Shown: positions 26,963 to 36,733 of the stretch, one piece after another
How positions within the stretch are numbered: position 1 is the stretch's first letter
Layout of the letters: each line of letters opens with the position of its first letter
NCBI RefSeq assembly: GCF_002737755.1
Contig: NZ_PEGH01000017.1
Span: 372,001 to 436,000 of the forward strand
Direction: 5' to 3'
DNA from: Caulobacter sp. BP25
Lineage (GTDB): Bacteria > Pseudomonadota > Alphaproteobacteria > Caulobacterales > Caulobacteraceae
DNA: 64,000 bases
The notes under the pieces: model-generated
The model's input: only the letters and a program-made list of their open reading frames with translations
Database searches by the model: none
Told to the model about the DNA's origin: nothing
Position numbers and translations under genes: made by a program

Positions 26963-27583
26963 TTACTGCCGTTCTAGCCGCGCGCGAACCCCGCCCCTGA
27001 AAACGATGCGGTCGCCCTTGTCATATACGGAGTAGGCGCTCGATTGCACCTGCCCGCTGGGTCCTTCGCCGTTGAGGGCGCTCTCGCCGGTCACATCACC
27101 GGTACGGGTGTCGACAAACGACTCCTCCGACGCGAAGCGATAGCCGGTCCCATCGTCCAGCCGCACGTCATCTTTCAAGATCAGGCCAAAATCGTCCTGG
27201 CGATAGACTCCGTTCTTGGCAGTCATGCGGGTGGGCGTCGGCGAACCAAGATCCAGGGTGAGAGCTGGCTCGTCCAGCAGGATTCGTCGGGGGTCGGCGT
27301 CATCGCGGATCGCCGACCGCGCGGTGATCATGAAGCTGCGGCCGTCGATCGACTGGCCGTAGAACCGCGGCGTGATCAGGCGGATCTCGGTCTTGGCCTC
27401 GGTCGGCGGATGCGTGGCGGCCATGTAGGTGCGCCATCCAACTTGCGAAACGACCACTAGCAGCAAGGCCCCGATCACGATCGGCAAGACGATACGCGCC
27501 AGCAGGACGCGGCGCGAGCGGCTGCGCCAGCGCGCGAGATCGGCGCTGATGGCTCGTCCGGTCATGACCGCAGTCGGGTGCAT
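26963..27583 (-). CDS. lptC: LPS export system protein LptC
   Basis: 206 residues from the ATG at 27583, ten bases after the rnd stop and preceded by GGAAGG. One N-terminal membrane segment (IVLPIVIGALLLVVVSQVGW) anchors it in the inner membrane. The periplasmic part is the LptC beta-jellyroll, recognisable by LITPRFYGQSIDGRSFMITA and FGLILKDDVRLDDGTGY. It receives LPS from LptBFG and hands it to LptA. It lies second in the leftward rnd-lptC-lptA-lptB series. Longer upstream extension of the frame is only antisense to rnd and is not used. Confidence 0.92.
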   Translation of the reverse strand: MHPTAVMTGRAISADLARWRSRSRRVLLARIVLPIVIGALLLVVVSQVGWRTYMAATHPPTEAKTEIRLITPRFYGQSIDGRSFMITARSAIRDDADPRRILLDEPALTLDLGSPTPTRMTAKNGVYRQDDFGLILKDDVRLDDGTGYRFASEESFVDTRTGDVTGESALNGEGPSGQVQSSAYSVYDKGDRIVFRGGVRARLERQ

Positions 27584-27593
27584 ACGCCTTCCG

Positions 27594-28211
27594 TCAGCTG
27601 TGCGCGAAGATGTCGACGTCCTCCCACCCGGCCAGGTCCAGCGAGGCGCGGTGGGGGAGATAGTCGAAAGCGGCCTGGGCCAGACGCATACGGCCCTCGC
27701 GTTCGAGCATGGCGTTGAGCTTCTCGCGCAGCGCATGCAGATGCAGCACATCCGACGCCGCATAGGCGACCTGGTCGGCGCTCAGCGAAGTCGATCCCCA
27801 GTCCGAGGACTGCTGCGCTTTCGAGAGCTCGATGCCCAGCAGTTCGCGCGTCACGTCCTTCAGGCCGTGGCGGTCGGTGTACGTCCGGGCCAGCTTCGAG
27901 GCGATCTTGGTGCAGTAGACAGGGGCGGTCACGACTCCCAGATGGAGTTCGAACATGGCGATATCAAAGCGGCCGAAGTGAAAAAGCTTCAGAACGGCCG
28001 GATCGCTCAACAGGGCCTTGAGATTCGGGCAGTCGTAAGCTGGGCGGCCCAACCGGACGACATGGGCGTCGCCGTCGCCGGAAGATAGCTGCACCACGCA
28101 CAGTGGGTCACGACCTAAGCGCAGGCCCATGGTTTCAGAATCAATCGCAATGATGCTCGCGCCTGCGAACGCGCCTTCGGGCAGATCGCCCTCGTGAACG
28201 AAATGGGCCAA
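27594..28211 (-). CDS. Short ribonuclease D-like 3'-5' exonuclease
   Basis: 205 residues holding only the DEDD exonuclease domain: Asp24 and Glu26 in IAIDSET, the Asp in FHFGRFDIAM, and Tyr and Asp in AYAASDVLHLH, so the DEDDy subtype. E. coli RNase D is about 375 residues with C-terminal HRDC domains; these are absent here. This short form is common upstream of lptC in alphaproteobacteria. It presumably trims RNA 3' ends, perhaps tRNA precursors. It probably starts the transcript that continues into lptC. Confidence 0.9.
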   Translation of the reverse strand: MAHFVHEGDLPEGAFAGASIIAIDSETMGLRLGRDPLCVVQLSSGDGDAHVVRLGRPAYDCPNLKALLSDPAVLKLFHFGRFDIAMFELHLGVVTAPVYCTKIASKLARTYTDRHGLKDVTRELLGIELSKAQQSSDWGSTSLSADQVAYAASDVLHLHALREKLNAMLEREGRMRLAQAAFDYLPHRASLDLAGWEDVDIFAHS

Positions 28212-28329
28212 GTCTCAGAAGTCTCCGGCGAGAATCGCGCGCATGACGCGTTCAACCACGCGCCCAATGTAGGCGCGCGCTACTTATACTCACGATGAAT
28301 GATATGTTTATCCGTCGAGGATTTTGGCG

Positions 28330-28366
28330 CCACCCCTCAGCTTCGTTCAATGAGCTGAAAACGGGG

Positions 28367-28369
<3 letters not shown>
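28330..28369 (-). terminator. Hairpin directly downstream of tRNA-Leu
   Basis: On the minus strand CCACCCC pairs with GGGGTGG and an inner TCAGCT pairs with AGCTGA. It overlaps the encoded tRNA 3' end and has no T tract. It could be a 3' processing or termination structure. Confidence 0.35.
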
Positions 28370-28453
<84 letters not shown>

Positions 28454-28489
28454 CCGCAGTCGCAACCGGTTAGGTCGCCGCGAGGCCGG

Positions 28490-28520
28490 GACGTTTAGGG
28501 AAAGCGCCCGGCCACGTCAA
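28490..28520 (-). promoter_or_regulatory. Candidate promoter of tRNA-Leu(CAG)
   Basis: A TTGACG at 28515-28520 on the minus strand matches the Caulobacter housekeeping -35 element, about 62 bases before the tRNA. The -10 region near 28493-28500 (CCCTAAAC) is only a partial match. Confidence 0.4.
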
Positions 28521-28608
28521 CAGCGAAAAAACGACAAATCGTGATTTCATTGCGTCGCCGCGCGCGGTCGTCTAATTCCCGCCTCATCGCATGCGATGAG
28601 GAATGAAG

Positions 28609-29574
28609 ATGCAGGGTCTTGTCACGGTGTTCGGCGGCTCCGGTTTCGTGGGCGGCCAAGTCGTGCGGGCGCTCGCCAAGGCGGGCTATCGCGTGCGGGT
28701 GGCCGTGCGCCAGCCGAATCTGGCCTATCGCATGCGCATGCTGGGCGATGTCGGCCAGATTGAGGTGGTCCAGGCCAACGTCCGGGTTCCCAGCTCGGTC
28801 GCCCGGGCGCTGGACGGCGCCGAGGCCTGCGTGAACCTTGTCGGCGTGCTCTTCGAGAGCGGCCGGCAGAAGTTCCTGTCGGTGCACACCATGGGCGCGC
28901 GCAACGTCGCCGAGGCCGCCGCCAAGGCTGGCGTAAAGCGCCTGGTCCATGTCAGCGCCATCGGCGCCGACGTGAACAGTGCAGCCAAGTACGCTCGCTC
29001 GAAGGGCGAAGGCGAGGCGGCCGTTCGCGAAGCCTTCCCCAGCGCCACCATCGTGCGTCCCTCGATCGTGTTCGGCCCCGAAGACGACTTCTTCAACCGT
29101 TTCGCCCAGATGGCCGCTCTGGCGCCGGTGATGCCGCTGGTCGGCGGCGATACGAAGTTCCAACCGGTGTTCGTCGGAGACGTGGCCGCAGTGATCGCCA
29201 ACGCCATCGCCAGCCCGGCCTCCGTGGGCGCGACCTATGAGCTGGGCGGTCCGACCGTCTACACGATGCGCGAGATTCTTGAGCTGATCCTGACCGAGAC
29301 GGGTCGGACCCGCCCCCTGCTCCCCGTGCCGTGGCCGATCGCCAAGCTCATCGGGACGCTGGGCGACCTGCAGGCCTCGATCCTGCCGCTGGCCCCGCCG
29401 CTGACCACCGATCAGGTCGAGATGCTGAAGAGCGACAATGTCGCCGATCATGGCTTGCCGGGCCTGGCCGAGGCCGGCGTCGCCCCGACCGCCGTCGAAG
29501 CGGTGGTTCCGACCTATCTCTATCGTTATCGCAAGGGCGGTCAGTACGCCGAGACCCCAGCGGGCGCGTTCTAG
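28609..29574 (+). CDS. NDUFA9-like atypical SDR, complex I-associated type
   Basis: 321 residues from the ATG at 28609, seven bases after GAGGA; an ATG at 28603 sits too close to that site. The N-terminal nucleotide-binding loop is VTVFGGSGFVGGQVVRAL. The SDR active-site region is altered, with VSAIGAD and AKYARSKGEGE in place of the normal Tyr-x3-Lys context, although Tyr and Lys are both present in YARSK. This is the pattern of the NDUFA9 relatives of complex I, which bind NADPH structurally. A strong terminator follows. Confidence 0.88.
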   Translation: MQGLVTVFGGSGFVGGQVVRALAKAGYRVRVAVRQPNLAYRMRMLGDVGQIEVVQANVRVPSSVARALDGAEACVNLVGVLFESGRQKFLSVHTMGARNVAEAAAKAGVKRLVHVSAIGADVNSAAKYARSKGEGEAAVREAFPSATIVRPSIVFGPEDDFFNRFAQMAALAPVMPLVGGDTKFQPVFVGDVAAVIANAIASPASVGATYELGGPTVYTMREILELILTETGRTRPLLPVPWPIAKLIGTLGDLQASILPLAPPLTTDQVEMLKSDNVADHGLPGLAEAGVAPTAVEAVVPTYLYRYRKGGQYAETPAGAF

Positions 29575-29600
29575 CCGGACAGCCCTATCCGACGTTCAGA

Positions 29601-29629
29601 AGCGGACGCCTACCGGCGTCCGCTTTTTC
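29601..29629 (+). terminator. Intrinsic terminator of the NDUFA9-like gene
   Basis: Perfect 10-bp stem AGCGGACGCC/GGCGTCCGCT with a 4-base loop, ending in TTTTT. It lies between the convergent NDUFA9-like gene and uppP. Confidence 0.88.
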
Positions 29630-29641
29630 GCTTCCAGGCGA

Positions 29642-30442
29642 TCAGTGGGGGGCGTAGAGCAGCGCCAAGCCGATGACGCCCACGGCGATCCGCCAATAGG
29701 CGAATGGCGCGAAGCCGTGACGGGTGATGAAGTTCAGCACCGTCTTGACGACAAAGACGCCCGAAACCAACGCCCCGACAAAGCCTACGCCGATGAGGCC
29801 CAGGTCGTTGGCGCTTAGCTGGTCGATATTCTTGTAGAGGTCGTAGGCGAAGGCGCCAGCCATGGTCGGCATGGCCAAAAAGAAGCTGAACTCGGCCGCG
29901 GAGCGCTTGTCGCATTTCAATAACAACGCCCCAGCGATCGTCGCGCCAGAGCGTGACACGCCCGGCACCAGGGCCAGGCACTGGAAGAGGCCGATGATGA
30001 AGGCCGTCTTCAGCGGATAGTCGGCCACATCGGTATAGCGCGGCTCGAACTTCATGCGGTCGAGGGCCAACAGGATGAAGCCGCCGATGATCAAGGTAGA
30101 GCAGACCAGAGCCGGCGTCTCATAAAGAACGGTCTTGATGAAATCGTGCGCGGCCACGCCGACAAAAACCGCCGGCAGGAAAGCCAGCAGAATGCCAATC
30201 ACGAACCGACGGGAGCCCGGGTTGGTCGGCAGGGTGGTCAGCAAGCCCCATAGACGGCCGAAGTAGACACTGGTGATCGCCAGGATAGCACCCAGCTGGA
30301 TCAGCACCTGAAAGGTGTTTCCGGGGCTGTGGAAGCCCAGGAAGTGGCCGACCAGCAGCAGGTGCCCCGTCGACGACACGGGGATGAATTCGGTCAGACC
30401 TTCAATCAGCCCGAGAATGAGTGCGATAAGCCAATCCGGCAT
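29642..30442 (-). CDS. uppP: Undecaprenyl-diphosphatase
   Basis: 266 residues, an integral membrane protein with about eight spans. The two family motifs are present: [17 protein letters not shown] near the N-terminus and [18 protein letters not shown] in the middle, which together form the active site. It removes a phosphate from undecaprenyl diphosphate to recycle the lipid carrier for peptidoglycan and surface glycans (the BacA type, linked to bacitracin tolerance). It is divergent from gltD over a 234-bp gap. Confidence 0.97.
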   Translation of the reverse strand: MPDWLIALILGLIEGLTEFIPVSSTGHLLLVGHFLGFHSPGNTFQVLIQLGAILAITSVYFGRLWGLLTTLPTNPGSRRFVIGILLAFLPAVFVGVAAHDFIKTVLYETPALVCSTLIIGGFILLALDRMKFEPRYTDVADYPLKTAFIIGLFQCLALVPGVSRSGATIAGALLLKCDKRSAAEFSFFLAMPTMAGAFAYDLYKNIDQLSANDLGLIGVGFVGALVSGVFVVKTVLNFITRHGFAPFAYWRIAVGVIGLALLYAPH

Positions 30443-30532
30443 GAACGTCCCCTAGAGCGCCAACCCCTTCGGCGTGCGCCAAACATCGTAAATACGGCGT
30501 TAATCCACAAAGTAGACCATTATCCGAGCCTC

Positions 30533-30549
30533 TTGCGATCGGTTCGCAA
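30533..30549. promoter_or_regulatory. Dyad in the uppP-gltD gap
   Basis: TTGCGA-N5-TCGCAA, perfect 6-bp arms, in the 234-bp divergent region. An AT-rich tract (about 30570-30615) lies between this dyad and gltD. Together they could be an operator and promoter region for glutamate synthase. Confidence 0.35.
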
Positions 30550-30676
30550 TGACCACGCCCCTGACAGGGATATATTTGTCTATAATTTTTACCAACACAT
30601 TCTTATTGCCCGAAAGAGTCCGTAAGACGCCCGCCAGAGCAATTTTTCTCCCGCCAGGGATGACGAGGGAAGCCGC

Positions 30677-32125
30677 ATGGCCGAGCGCATGCTGAAATTC
30701 ATCACCGTGCCCCGCAAGACGCCCGAAAAGCGCGCGGCCGCCGAGCGTTCCGGCGACTTCCACGAGATCTACGCCGACTTCATCGACGCCAAGGCGACCG
30801 AGCAGGCCTCGCGTTGCTCGCAATGCGGCGTGCCTTTCTGTCAGACTCACTGCCCGCTGCACAACAACATCCCCGACTGGCTGCGGATGACGGCCGAGGG
30901 CCGCCTGGAAGAAGCCTACGCCCTGTCGCAGGCGACCAATTCCATGCCGGAGGTTTGCGGCAGGATTTGCCCTCAGGATCGCCTGTGCGAAGGCAACTGC
31001 GTCATAGAGCAGTCCGGTCACGGCACAGTGACGATCGGCTCAGTCGAGCGCTACCTGACCGACAAGGCTTGGGAGAACGGCTGGGTCAAGCCGCTGGTCG
31101 CCGGTCCGGCGCGCGGCCAATCGGTCGGCGTCATCGGCGCGGGCCCCGCGGGCCTGGCAGCTGCCGAGAAGCTGCGCGAGGCTGGCTATGACGTCACCGT
31201 CTATGACCGCCACGACCGCGCCGGCGGCCTGCTGATCTACGGCATCCCCGGCTTCAAGCTAGAGAAAGAGGTCGTCGAGCGCCGCACCCAGCGCCTGGCC
31301 GAGGGCGGGGTCGAGTTCAAGTTGGGCTTCGAGGTCGGCAAGGACGCCACCCTGGAAGACCTGCGCGCCAAGCACGAAGCCGTGCTGATCGCCGTCGGCG
31401 TCTACGCCGCGCGCGATCTGACCGTTCCGGGCGGCGGCAGCAAGGGCGTGGTGCCCGCACTGGACTACCTGATCACCTCCAACCGCCTGTCCCTGGGCGA
31501 CAGCGTCCCGGCCTACGACTCCGGCGAGCTGAACGCTGAGGGCAAGGACGTGGTCGTGGTCGGCGGCGGCGACACCGCCATGGACTGCGTGCGCACCGCG
31601 ATCCGCCAAGGCGCGGCCTCCGTCACCTGCCTCTATCGCCGCGACAAGGCCAATATGCCAGGCTCAATGCGCGAAGTGGCCAACGCCGAGGAAGAAGGCG
31701 TGACCTTCGAATGGCTGGCCGCCCCGCGCGCCCTGTCTGGCGAGGCCGAGGCCGTCACCGGCGTGCGCGCCATCCGCATGCGCCTGGGCGCGCCTGACGC
31801 TTCGGGCCGCCAGAGCCCCGAGGAAATCCCGGGCGGCGACTTCGACCGCCCGGCCCAGCTAGTCGTGAAGGCTCTGGGCTTCGAACCCGAGAACCTGCCA
31901 GAGCAGTGGTCGGCCCCGGACCTGAAGGTGACCCGCTGGGGCACTGTAAAGGCCGACGTCCGCAACCAGATGACCAGTCTCGACGGCGTGTTCGCCGCCG
32001 GCGACATCGTGCGCGGCGCCTCGCTCGTCGTCTGGGCGATCAAGGACGGCCGCGACGCCGCCGACGCCATCCACCGCTACCTGCAGGCCAAGGTCGGCGC
32101 GCCCGCGCTGATCGCGGCGGAATAA
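30677..32125 (+). CDS. gltD: Glutamate synthase small (beta) subunit
   Basis: 482 residues. Supplies electrons from NADPH through FAD and iron-sulfur centres to the large subunit. The N-terminal Cys motifs CSQCGVPFCQTHCPLHNNIP and CGRICPQDRLCEGNC bind two 4Fe-4S clusters. A first dinucleotide fold begins VGVIGAGPAGLAAAEKL (FAD) and a second VVVVGGGDTAMDC (NADPH), with AAGDIVRGASLVVWAI near the end. It precedes gltB by 19 bp, so the order is gltD-gltB, the reverse of E. coli. Long upstream region with a dyad suggests regulated expression. Confidence 0.97.
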   Translation: MAERMLKFITVPRKTPEKRAAAERSGDFHEIYADFIDAKATEQASRCSQCGVPFCQTHCPLHNNIPDWLRMTAEGRLEEAYALSQATNSMPEVCGRICPQDRLCEGNCVIEQSGHGTVTIGSVERYLTDKAWENGWVKPLVAGPARGQSVGVIGAGPAGLAAAEKLREAGYDVTVYDRHDRAGGLLIYGIPGFKLEKEVVERRTQRLAEGGVEFKLGFEVGKDATLEDLRAKHEAVLIAVGVYAARDLTVPGGGSKGVVPALDYLITSNRLSLGDSVPAYDSGELNAEGKDVVVVGGGDTAMDCVRTAIRQGAASVTCLYRRDKANMPGSMREVANAEEEGVTFEWLAAPRALSGEAEAVTGVRAIRMRLGAPDASGRQSPEEIPGGDFDRPAQLVVKALGFEPENLPEQWSAPDLKVTRWGTVKADVRNQMTSLDGVFAAGDIVRGASLVVWAIKDGRDAADAIHRYLQAKVGAPALIAAE

Positions 32126-32144
32126 GAGAGAGGACCAAAGACCC

Positions 32145-35100
32145 ATGAACGCGATGGACCTCTATCTGAAGAACCGCCAGGCCCTGATCGACGGCCACGC
32201 CTATGACCCGTCGACAGAGCGCGACGCCTGCGGCGTGGGCCTGGTCTGCGCCATCGACGGCCAGCCGCGCCGCGAAGTTGTTGAGCTGGCGATCAAGGCC
32301 CTGAAGGCCCTCTGGCACCGGGGCGCGGTCGACGCCGACGGCAAGACCGGCGACGGCGCGGGCATCCTGGTCAGCGTCCCGCAGGACTTCTTCGTCGATC
32401 AGGTGCGCCGCACCGGCCACGCCCTGCGCGCGGGCCCGATCGCCGTCGGCCAGGTCTTCCTGCCGCGCACCGACCTGGGCGCCCAGGAAACCTGCCGCAC
32501 CATCGTCGAGGCGGAAGCCCTGCGCTTCGGCTTCTACATCTATGGCTGGCGCCAGGTGCCGGTGAACACCGCCGTGATCGGCGAAAAGGCCAACGCCACG
32601 CGTCCGGAGATCGAGCAGATCATGCTGGCCGGTCCGGCCGGACTGGAAGGCGAGGCGCTGGAACGCGCCCTGTTCCTGTGCCGCAAGCGCATCGAAAAGC
32701 GCGTCCACGCCCAGAACATCACCGACTTCTACATCTGCTCGCTGTCGGCCAAGTCCCTGATCTACAAGGGCATGTTCCTGGCAGAGGCGATCGACGAATT
32801 CTATCCCGACCTGAAGGACGAGCGCTTCACCGCCGCCGTGGCGATCTTCCACCAGCGCTATTCGACCAACACCTTCCCGCAGTGGCGCCTGGCCCAGCCC
32901 TTCCGGATGCTCGCCCACAACGGCGAAATCAATACGATCAAGGGCAACATCAACTGGATGAAGTCCCACGAGATCAAGATGGCCGCCCAGGCCTTTGGCG
33001 AGTTCGGGGACGACGTGAAGCCCGTGATCCAACCGGGCGGCTCCGACAGCGCCAACCTCGACAACACCTTCGAGGTGCTGGTGCGCGCCGGCCGTGACGC
33101 GCCGATGGCCAAGGCCCTACTGGTGCCGGAAGCCAGCAACCCGAAGATGAAGGACGCCCACAAGGCGCTCTATTCCTACTGCAACGCCGTGATGGAGCCG
33201 TGGGACGGTCCGGCCGCCCTGTGCGCCACCGACGGCCGCTGGGTCGTGGCCGGCAAGGACCGCTCGGGCCTGCGCCCGCTGCGCGTGGCCTATACCGACG
33301 ACGGCCTCGTGATCATGGGCTCGGAAGCCGGCATGTGCGGCGTCGAGGAAAGCCGCATCACCCGCAAGCTGGCCATCTCGCCGGGCCGCATGATCGCCAT
33401 CGACCTGGCCGAGGGCCGGCTCTACGGCGAGGACGAGATCATCGACGAGCTGGCCGGCCGCCACCCCTATACCGAGTGGCTGGGCAACATGGTCGATCTC
33501 GAAAAGGAGATCGGTCCGGGTCCCGAGCCGCGCAAGTTCGGCCGCGAGGAGCTGACCCGCCGCCAGGCCGCCGCCGGCTACAGCCTTGAAGACCTGGAAA
33601 TGATCCTCGCCCCCATGGTCGAGGAGGGCAAGGAAGCCGTCGGCTCGATGGGCGACGACACGCCGCTGGCGGTGCTGTCGGAGAAGTACCGCCCGCTCAG
33701 CCACTACTTCCGCCAGAACTTCAGCCAAGTGACCAACCCGCCGATCGACCCCCTGCGGGAGACCGGCGTCATGAGCCTGAAGACCCGCTTCAAGAACCTC
33801 GGCAACATCCTGGCCCAGGACGCGGCCCAGGCGGACGTCTATGTGCTGGAAAGCCCCGTGCTGACCACCGGCATGTACGAGCGCGTCCACGCGCTGCTCG
33901 GCGAGAAGAACGTCGCGGTCATCGACTGCACCATGCCGCTACCGGCCGAGGAGGCGCGCGCCGGCGACGCCCTGCGCGCCAACCTCGACCGCATCCGCGC
34001 CGAGGCCGAGGACGCCGTCCTGCGCGGCTGCGGCGCCATCGTCCTGACCGACGAGGCCAGCGACGCCGAGCGCGTGGCCCTGCCGATGATCCTGGCCACC
34101 GGCGGGGTGCACGCTCACCTGGTCGCCAAGGGCCTGCGGTCGTACGTCTCGATCATCGTCCGCTCGGCCGAGTGCCTGGACACGCACTATTTCGCGGTGC
34201 TGGTTGGGGTCGGCGCGACGGCGGTGAACGCCTATCTGGCCCAGGAAAGCTTCCAAGACAGGCTGGAGCGCGGCCTGATCGGCGAGAAGTCGCTGCGCGA
34301 CGTCTGCATCAACTTCAAGACGGCCATCGAGGGCGGTCTGCTGAAGATCATCTCCAAGATGGGCATCAGCGTCATCTCCTCGTACCGCGGCGGCTACAAC
34401 TTCGAAGCCGTCGGCCTGTCGCGCGCCATGGCCGCCGAGTTCTTCCCCGGCATGCCCTCGCGCATCTCGGGCATTGGTCTGGCCGGCATCGAGAGCAAGT
34501 CCGTCGAACTCCACCGCAAGGCCTGGGGCCTGACGGCGGTCACCCTGCCGGTCGGCGGCCTCTACAAGGCCCGCCGCTCGGGCGAGGCTCACGCCTTCGA
34601 AGCGCGCCTGATGCACACCCTGCAGACGGCCTGCGACACCGGCGACTACGAGCTCTATCGCCGCTGGTCCAACGGCTTGCGCACGCAGAAGCCGATCCAG
34701 CTGCGCGACCTGCTGGACTGGCGCTCGGACCGCAACCCGATCTCGACGGACGACGTCGAGAGCGTCAACGAGATCCGCAAGCGCTTCGTCACGCCGGGCA
34801 TGAGCCTGGGGGCCCTCAGCCCCGAGGCGCACGGCGCCCTGAACATCGCCATGAACCGCATCGGCGCCCGCTCGGTCTCGGGCGAAGGCGGCGAGGACAG
34901 CGCGCGCTACAAGCCACTGCCCAACGGCGACAACCCCAACAGCGCCATCAAGCAGGTGGCTTCGGGTCGCTTTGGCGTCACCGCCGAATACCTGAACCAG
35001 TGCGTCGAGCTGGAGATCAAGGTCGCTCAGGGCGCCAAGCCCGGCGAGGGCGGCCAGCTGCCCGGCTTCAAGGTCACGGAAATGATCGCTCGCCTGCGTC

Positions 35101-36668
35101 ACTCGACGCCCGGCGTAATGCTGATCAGCCCGCCGCCGCACCACGACATCTACTCGATCGAGGACCTGGCTCAGCTCATCTATGACCTGAAGCAGATCAA
35201 CCCGATCGCCCGGGTCACGGTGAAGCTGGTGGCCGCCACCGGCATCGGCGCGATCGCGGCCGGCGTGGCCAAGGCCAAAGCGGATGTGATCCTGGTCGCC
35301 GGCGGCGTCGGCGGCACGGGCGCCTCGCCCCAGACCTCGGTCAAGTATGCCGGCGGTCCGTGGGAGATGGGCCTGTCGGAAGCCAACCAGGTGCTGACGC
35401 TGAACAACCTGCGCCACTCCGTCGTCCTGCGGGCCGACGGCGGCATGCGCACGGGCCGCGACATCGTCATCGCCGCCATGATGGGCGCCGAGGAGTTCGG
35501 CATCGGCACCGCCTCGCTGGTGGCCATGGGCTGCATCATGGTGCGCCAGTGCCACTCCAACACCTGCCCGGTCGGCGTGTGCACCCAGGACGAGGCCCTG
35601 CGCGCCAAGTTCACCGGCACGCCGGACAAGGTCATCAACCTCTTCACGTTCGTCGCCGAAGAGGTGCGCGAAATTCTGGCGGGCCTGGGCTTCCGGTCCC
35701 TGCAGGAAATCGTCGGCCGCACCGACCTGCTGGCTCAGGTCAGCCGCGGCGGCGAGCACCTCGACGACCTCGACCTGAACCCGCTGCTGGTCCGCGCCGA
35801 TCCCGGCGCGAACAAGCCCTACTGCACGGTCGAGGGCCGCAACGCGGTGCCGGACACGCTGGACGCCCAGATCGTCCGCGACGCCGCCCCCCTGCTGGAA
35901 CGCGGCGAGAAGATGCAGCTGACCTACACGGTCCGCAGCACCGCCCGCACCATCGGCACGCGCACGTCGAGCCACATCGTCCGCAAGTTCGGCATGAAGG
36001 GCCTGCCCTCAGGCCACCTGACCGTCCAGCTGAAGGGCTCGGCGGGTCAAAGCCTAGGCGCCTTCGCCGTTCAGGGCCTGCGCATCGAACTGACCGGCGA
36101 GGCCAACGACTATGTCGGCAAGGGCCTGTCGGGCGCGACGATCGTGATCAAGCCAGCGCGCGGCCTGGCCGCCCCCGAGACCAACACCCTGATCGGCAAC
36201 ACCGTGCTGTTCGGCGCTACCTCGGGCCGACTGTTCGCGGCGGGCCAGGCCGGTGAGCGCTTCGCGGTCCGCAACTCGGGCGCCGTCACCGTGGTCGAGG
36301 GCTGCGGCGCCAACGGCTGCGAGTACATGACCGGCGGCCAGGTGGTGATCCTGGGCCCGACGGGCAACAACTTCGGGGCCGGCATGACCGGCGGCATGGC
36401 CTTCGTGCTCGACCAGCACGACCGCTTCCAGGCCAACATCAATCCCGACAGCATCCTCGTCCAGCGCCTGGCCTCGCCCTATTGGGAAGGCGTGCTGCGC
36501 TCGCTGATCGCCGAGCATGCCCGCGAAACGGACTCGGTGTTCGCCGCGACCCTGCTGAGGGACTGGGACCGCGTGCGCGATCAGTTCTGGCAGGTCTGCC
36601 CGAAGGAAATGCTCAATCGCCTGCCGCAGCCTCTGGCGGCGGAAGAGGCCGTTCACGAACGCGCCTGA
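32145..36668 (+). CDS. gltB: Glutamate synthase large (alpha) subunit
   Basis: 1507 residues. Transfers the amide group of glutamine to 2-oxoglutarate to give two glutamates. A 28-residue propeptide (MNAMDLYLKNRQALIDGHAY...) is removed to expose Cys29 in DACGVGLVC as the N-terminal nucleophile. The glutaminase domain (to about 430) is followed by a central domain, the FMN-binding synthase domain (with GEGGQLPGFKV, PPPHHDIYSIEDLAQLI and the 3Fe-4S site CHSNTCPVGVC), and a C-terminal beta-helix with repeated glycines. It is 19 bp after gltD and is followed by an intrinsic terminator. Confidence 0.98.
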   Translation: MNAMDLYLKNRQALIDGHAYDPSTERDACGVGLVCAIDGQPRREVVELAIKALKALWHRGAVDADGKTGDGAGILVSVPQDFFVDQVRRTGHALRAGPIAVGQVFLPRTDLGAQETCRTIVEAEALRFGFYIYGWRQVPVNTAVIGEKANATRPEIEQIMLAGPAGLEGEALERALFLCRKRIEKRVHAQNITDFYICSLSAKSLIYKGMFLAEAIDEFYPDLKDERFTAAVAIFHQRYSTNTFPQWRLAQPFRMLAHNGEINTIKGNINWMKSHEIKMAAQAFGEFGDDVKPVIQPGGSDSANLDNTFEVLVRAGRDAPMAKALLVPEASNPKMKDAHKALYSYCNAVMEPWDGPAALCATDGRWVVAGKDRSGLRPLRVAYTDDGLVIMGSEAGMCGVEESRITRKLAISPGRMIAIDLAEGRLYGEDEIIDELAGRHPYTEWLGNMVDLEKEIGPGPEPRKFGREELTRRQAAAGYSLEDLEMILAPMVEEGKEAVGSMGDDTPLAVLSEKYRPLSHYFRQNFSQVTNPPIDPLRETGVMSLKTRFKNLGNILAQDAAQADVYVLESPVLTTGMYERVHALLGEKNVAVIDCTMPLPAEEARAGDALRANLDRIRAEAEDAVLRGCGAIVLTDEASDAERVALPMILATGGVHAHLVAKGLRSYVSIIVRSAECLDTHYFAVLVGVGATAVNAYLAQESFQDRLERGLIGEKSLRDVCINFKTAIEGGLLKIISKMGISVISSYRGGYNFEAVGLSRAMAAEFFPGMPSRISGIGLAGIESKSVELHRKAWGLTAVTLPVGGLYKARRSGEAHAFEARLMHTLQTACDTGDYELYRRWSNGLRTQKPIQLRDLLDWRSDRNPISTDDVESVNEIRKRFVTPGMSLGALSPEAHGALNIAMNRIGARSVSGEGGEDSARYKPLPNGDNPNSAIKQVASGRFGVTAEYLNQCVELEIKVAQGAKPGEGGQLPGFKVTEMIARLRHSTPGVMLISPPPHHDIYSIEDLAQLIYDLKQINPIARVTVKLVAATGIGAIAAGVAKAKADVILVAGGVGGTGASPQTSVKYAGGPWEMGLSEANQVLTLNNLRHSVVLRADGGMRTGRDIVIAAMMGAEEFGIGTASLVAMGCIMVRQCHSNTCPVGVCTQDEALRAKFTGTPDKVINLFTFVAEEVREILAGLGFRSLQEIVGRTDLLAQVSRGGEHLDDLDLNPLLVRADPGANKPYCTVEGRNAVPDTLDAQIVRDAAPLLERGEKMQLTYTVRSTARTIGTRTSSHIVRKFGMKGLPSGHLTVQLKGSAGQSLGAFAVQGLRIELTGEANDYVGKGLSGATIVIKPARGLAAPETNTLIGNTVLFGATSGRLFAAGQAGERFAVRNSGAVTVVEGCGANGCEYMTGGQVVILGPTGNNFGAGMTGGMAFVLDQHDRFQANINPDSILVQRLASPYWEGVLRSLIAEHARETDSVFAATLLRDWDRVRDQFWQVCPKEMLNRLPQPLAAEEAVHERA

Positions 36669-36693
36669 TCTTCTCAGAGCCTGAAAACTAGAG

Positions 36694-36732
36694 CCGCCGC
36701 GAGAGCCTGACCGCTTTCGCGGCGGTTTTCGT
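36694..36732 (+). terminator. Intrinsic terminator of gltDB
   Basis: Stem CCGCCGCGA/TCGCGGCGG (36694-36702 with 36717-36725) followed by TTTTCG. It starts 26 bases after the gltB stop, between convergent genes. Confidence 0.85.
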
Positions 36733-36733
36733 T

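Noticed and set aside
33939..35975. 678-residue open frame antisense to gltB
   Set aside because: High GC keeps antisense frames open. It lies wholly within gltB, has no family motif, and its composition is that of an antisense shadow.
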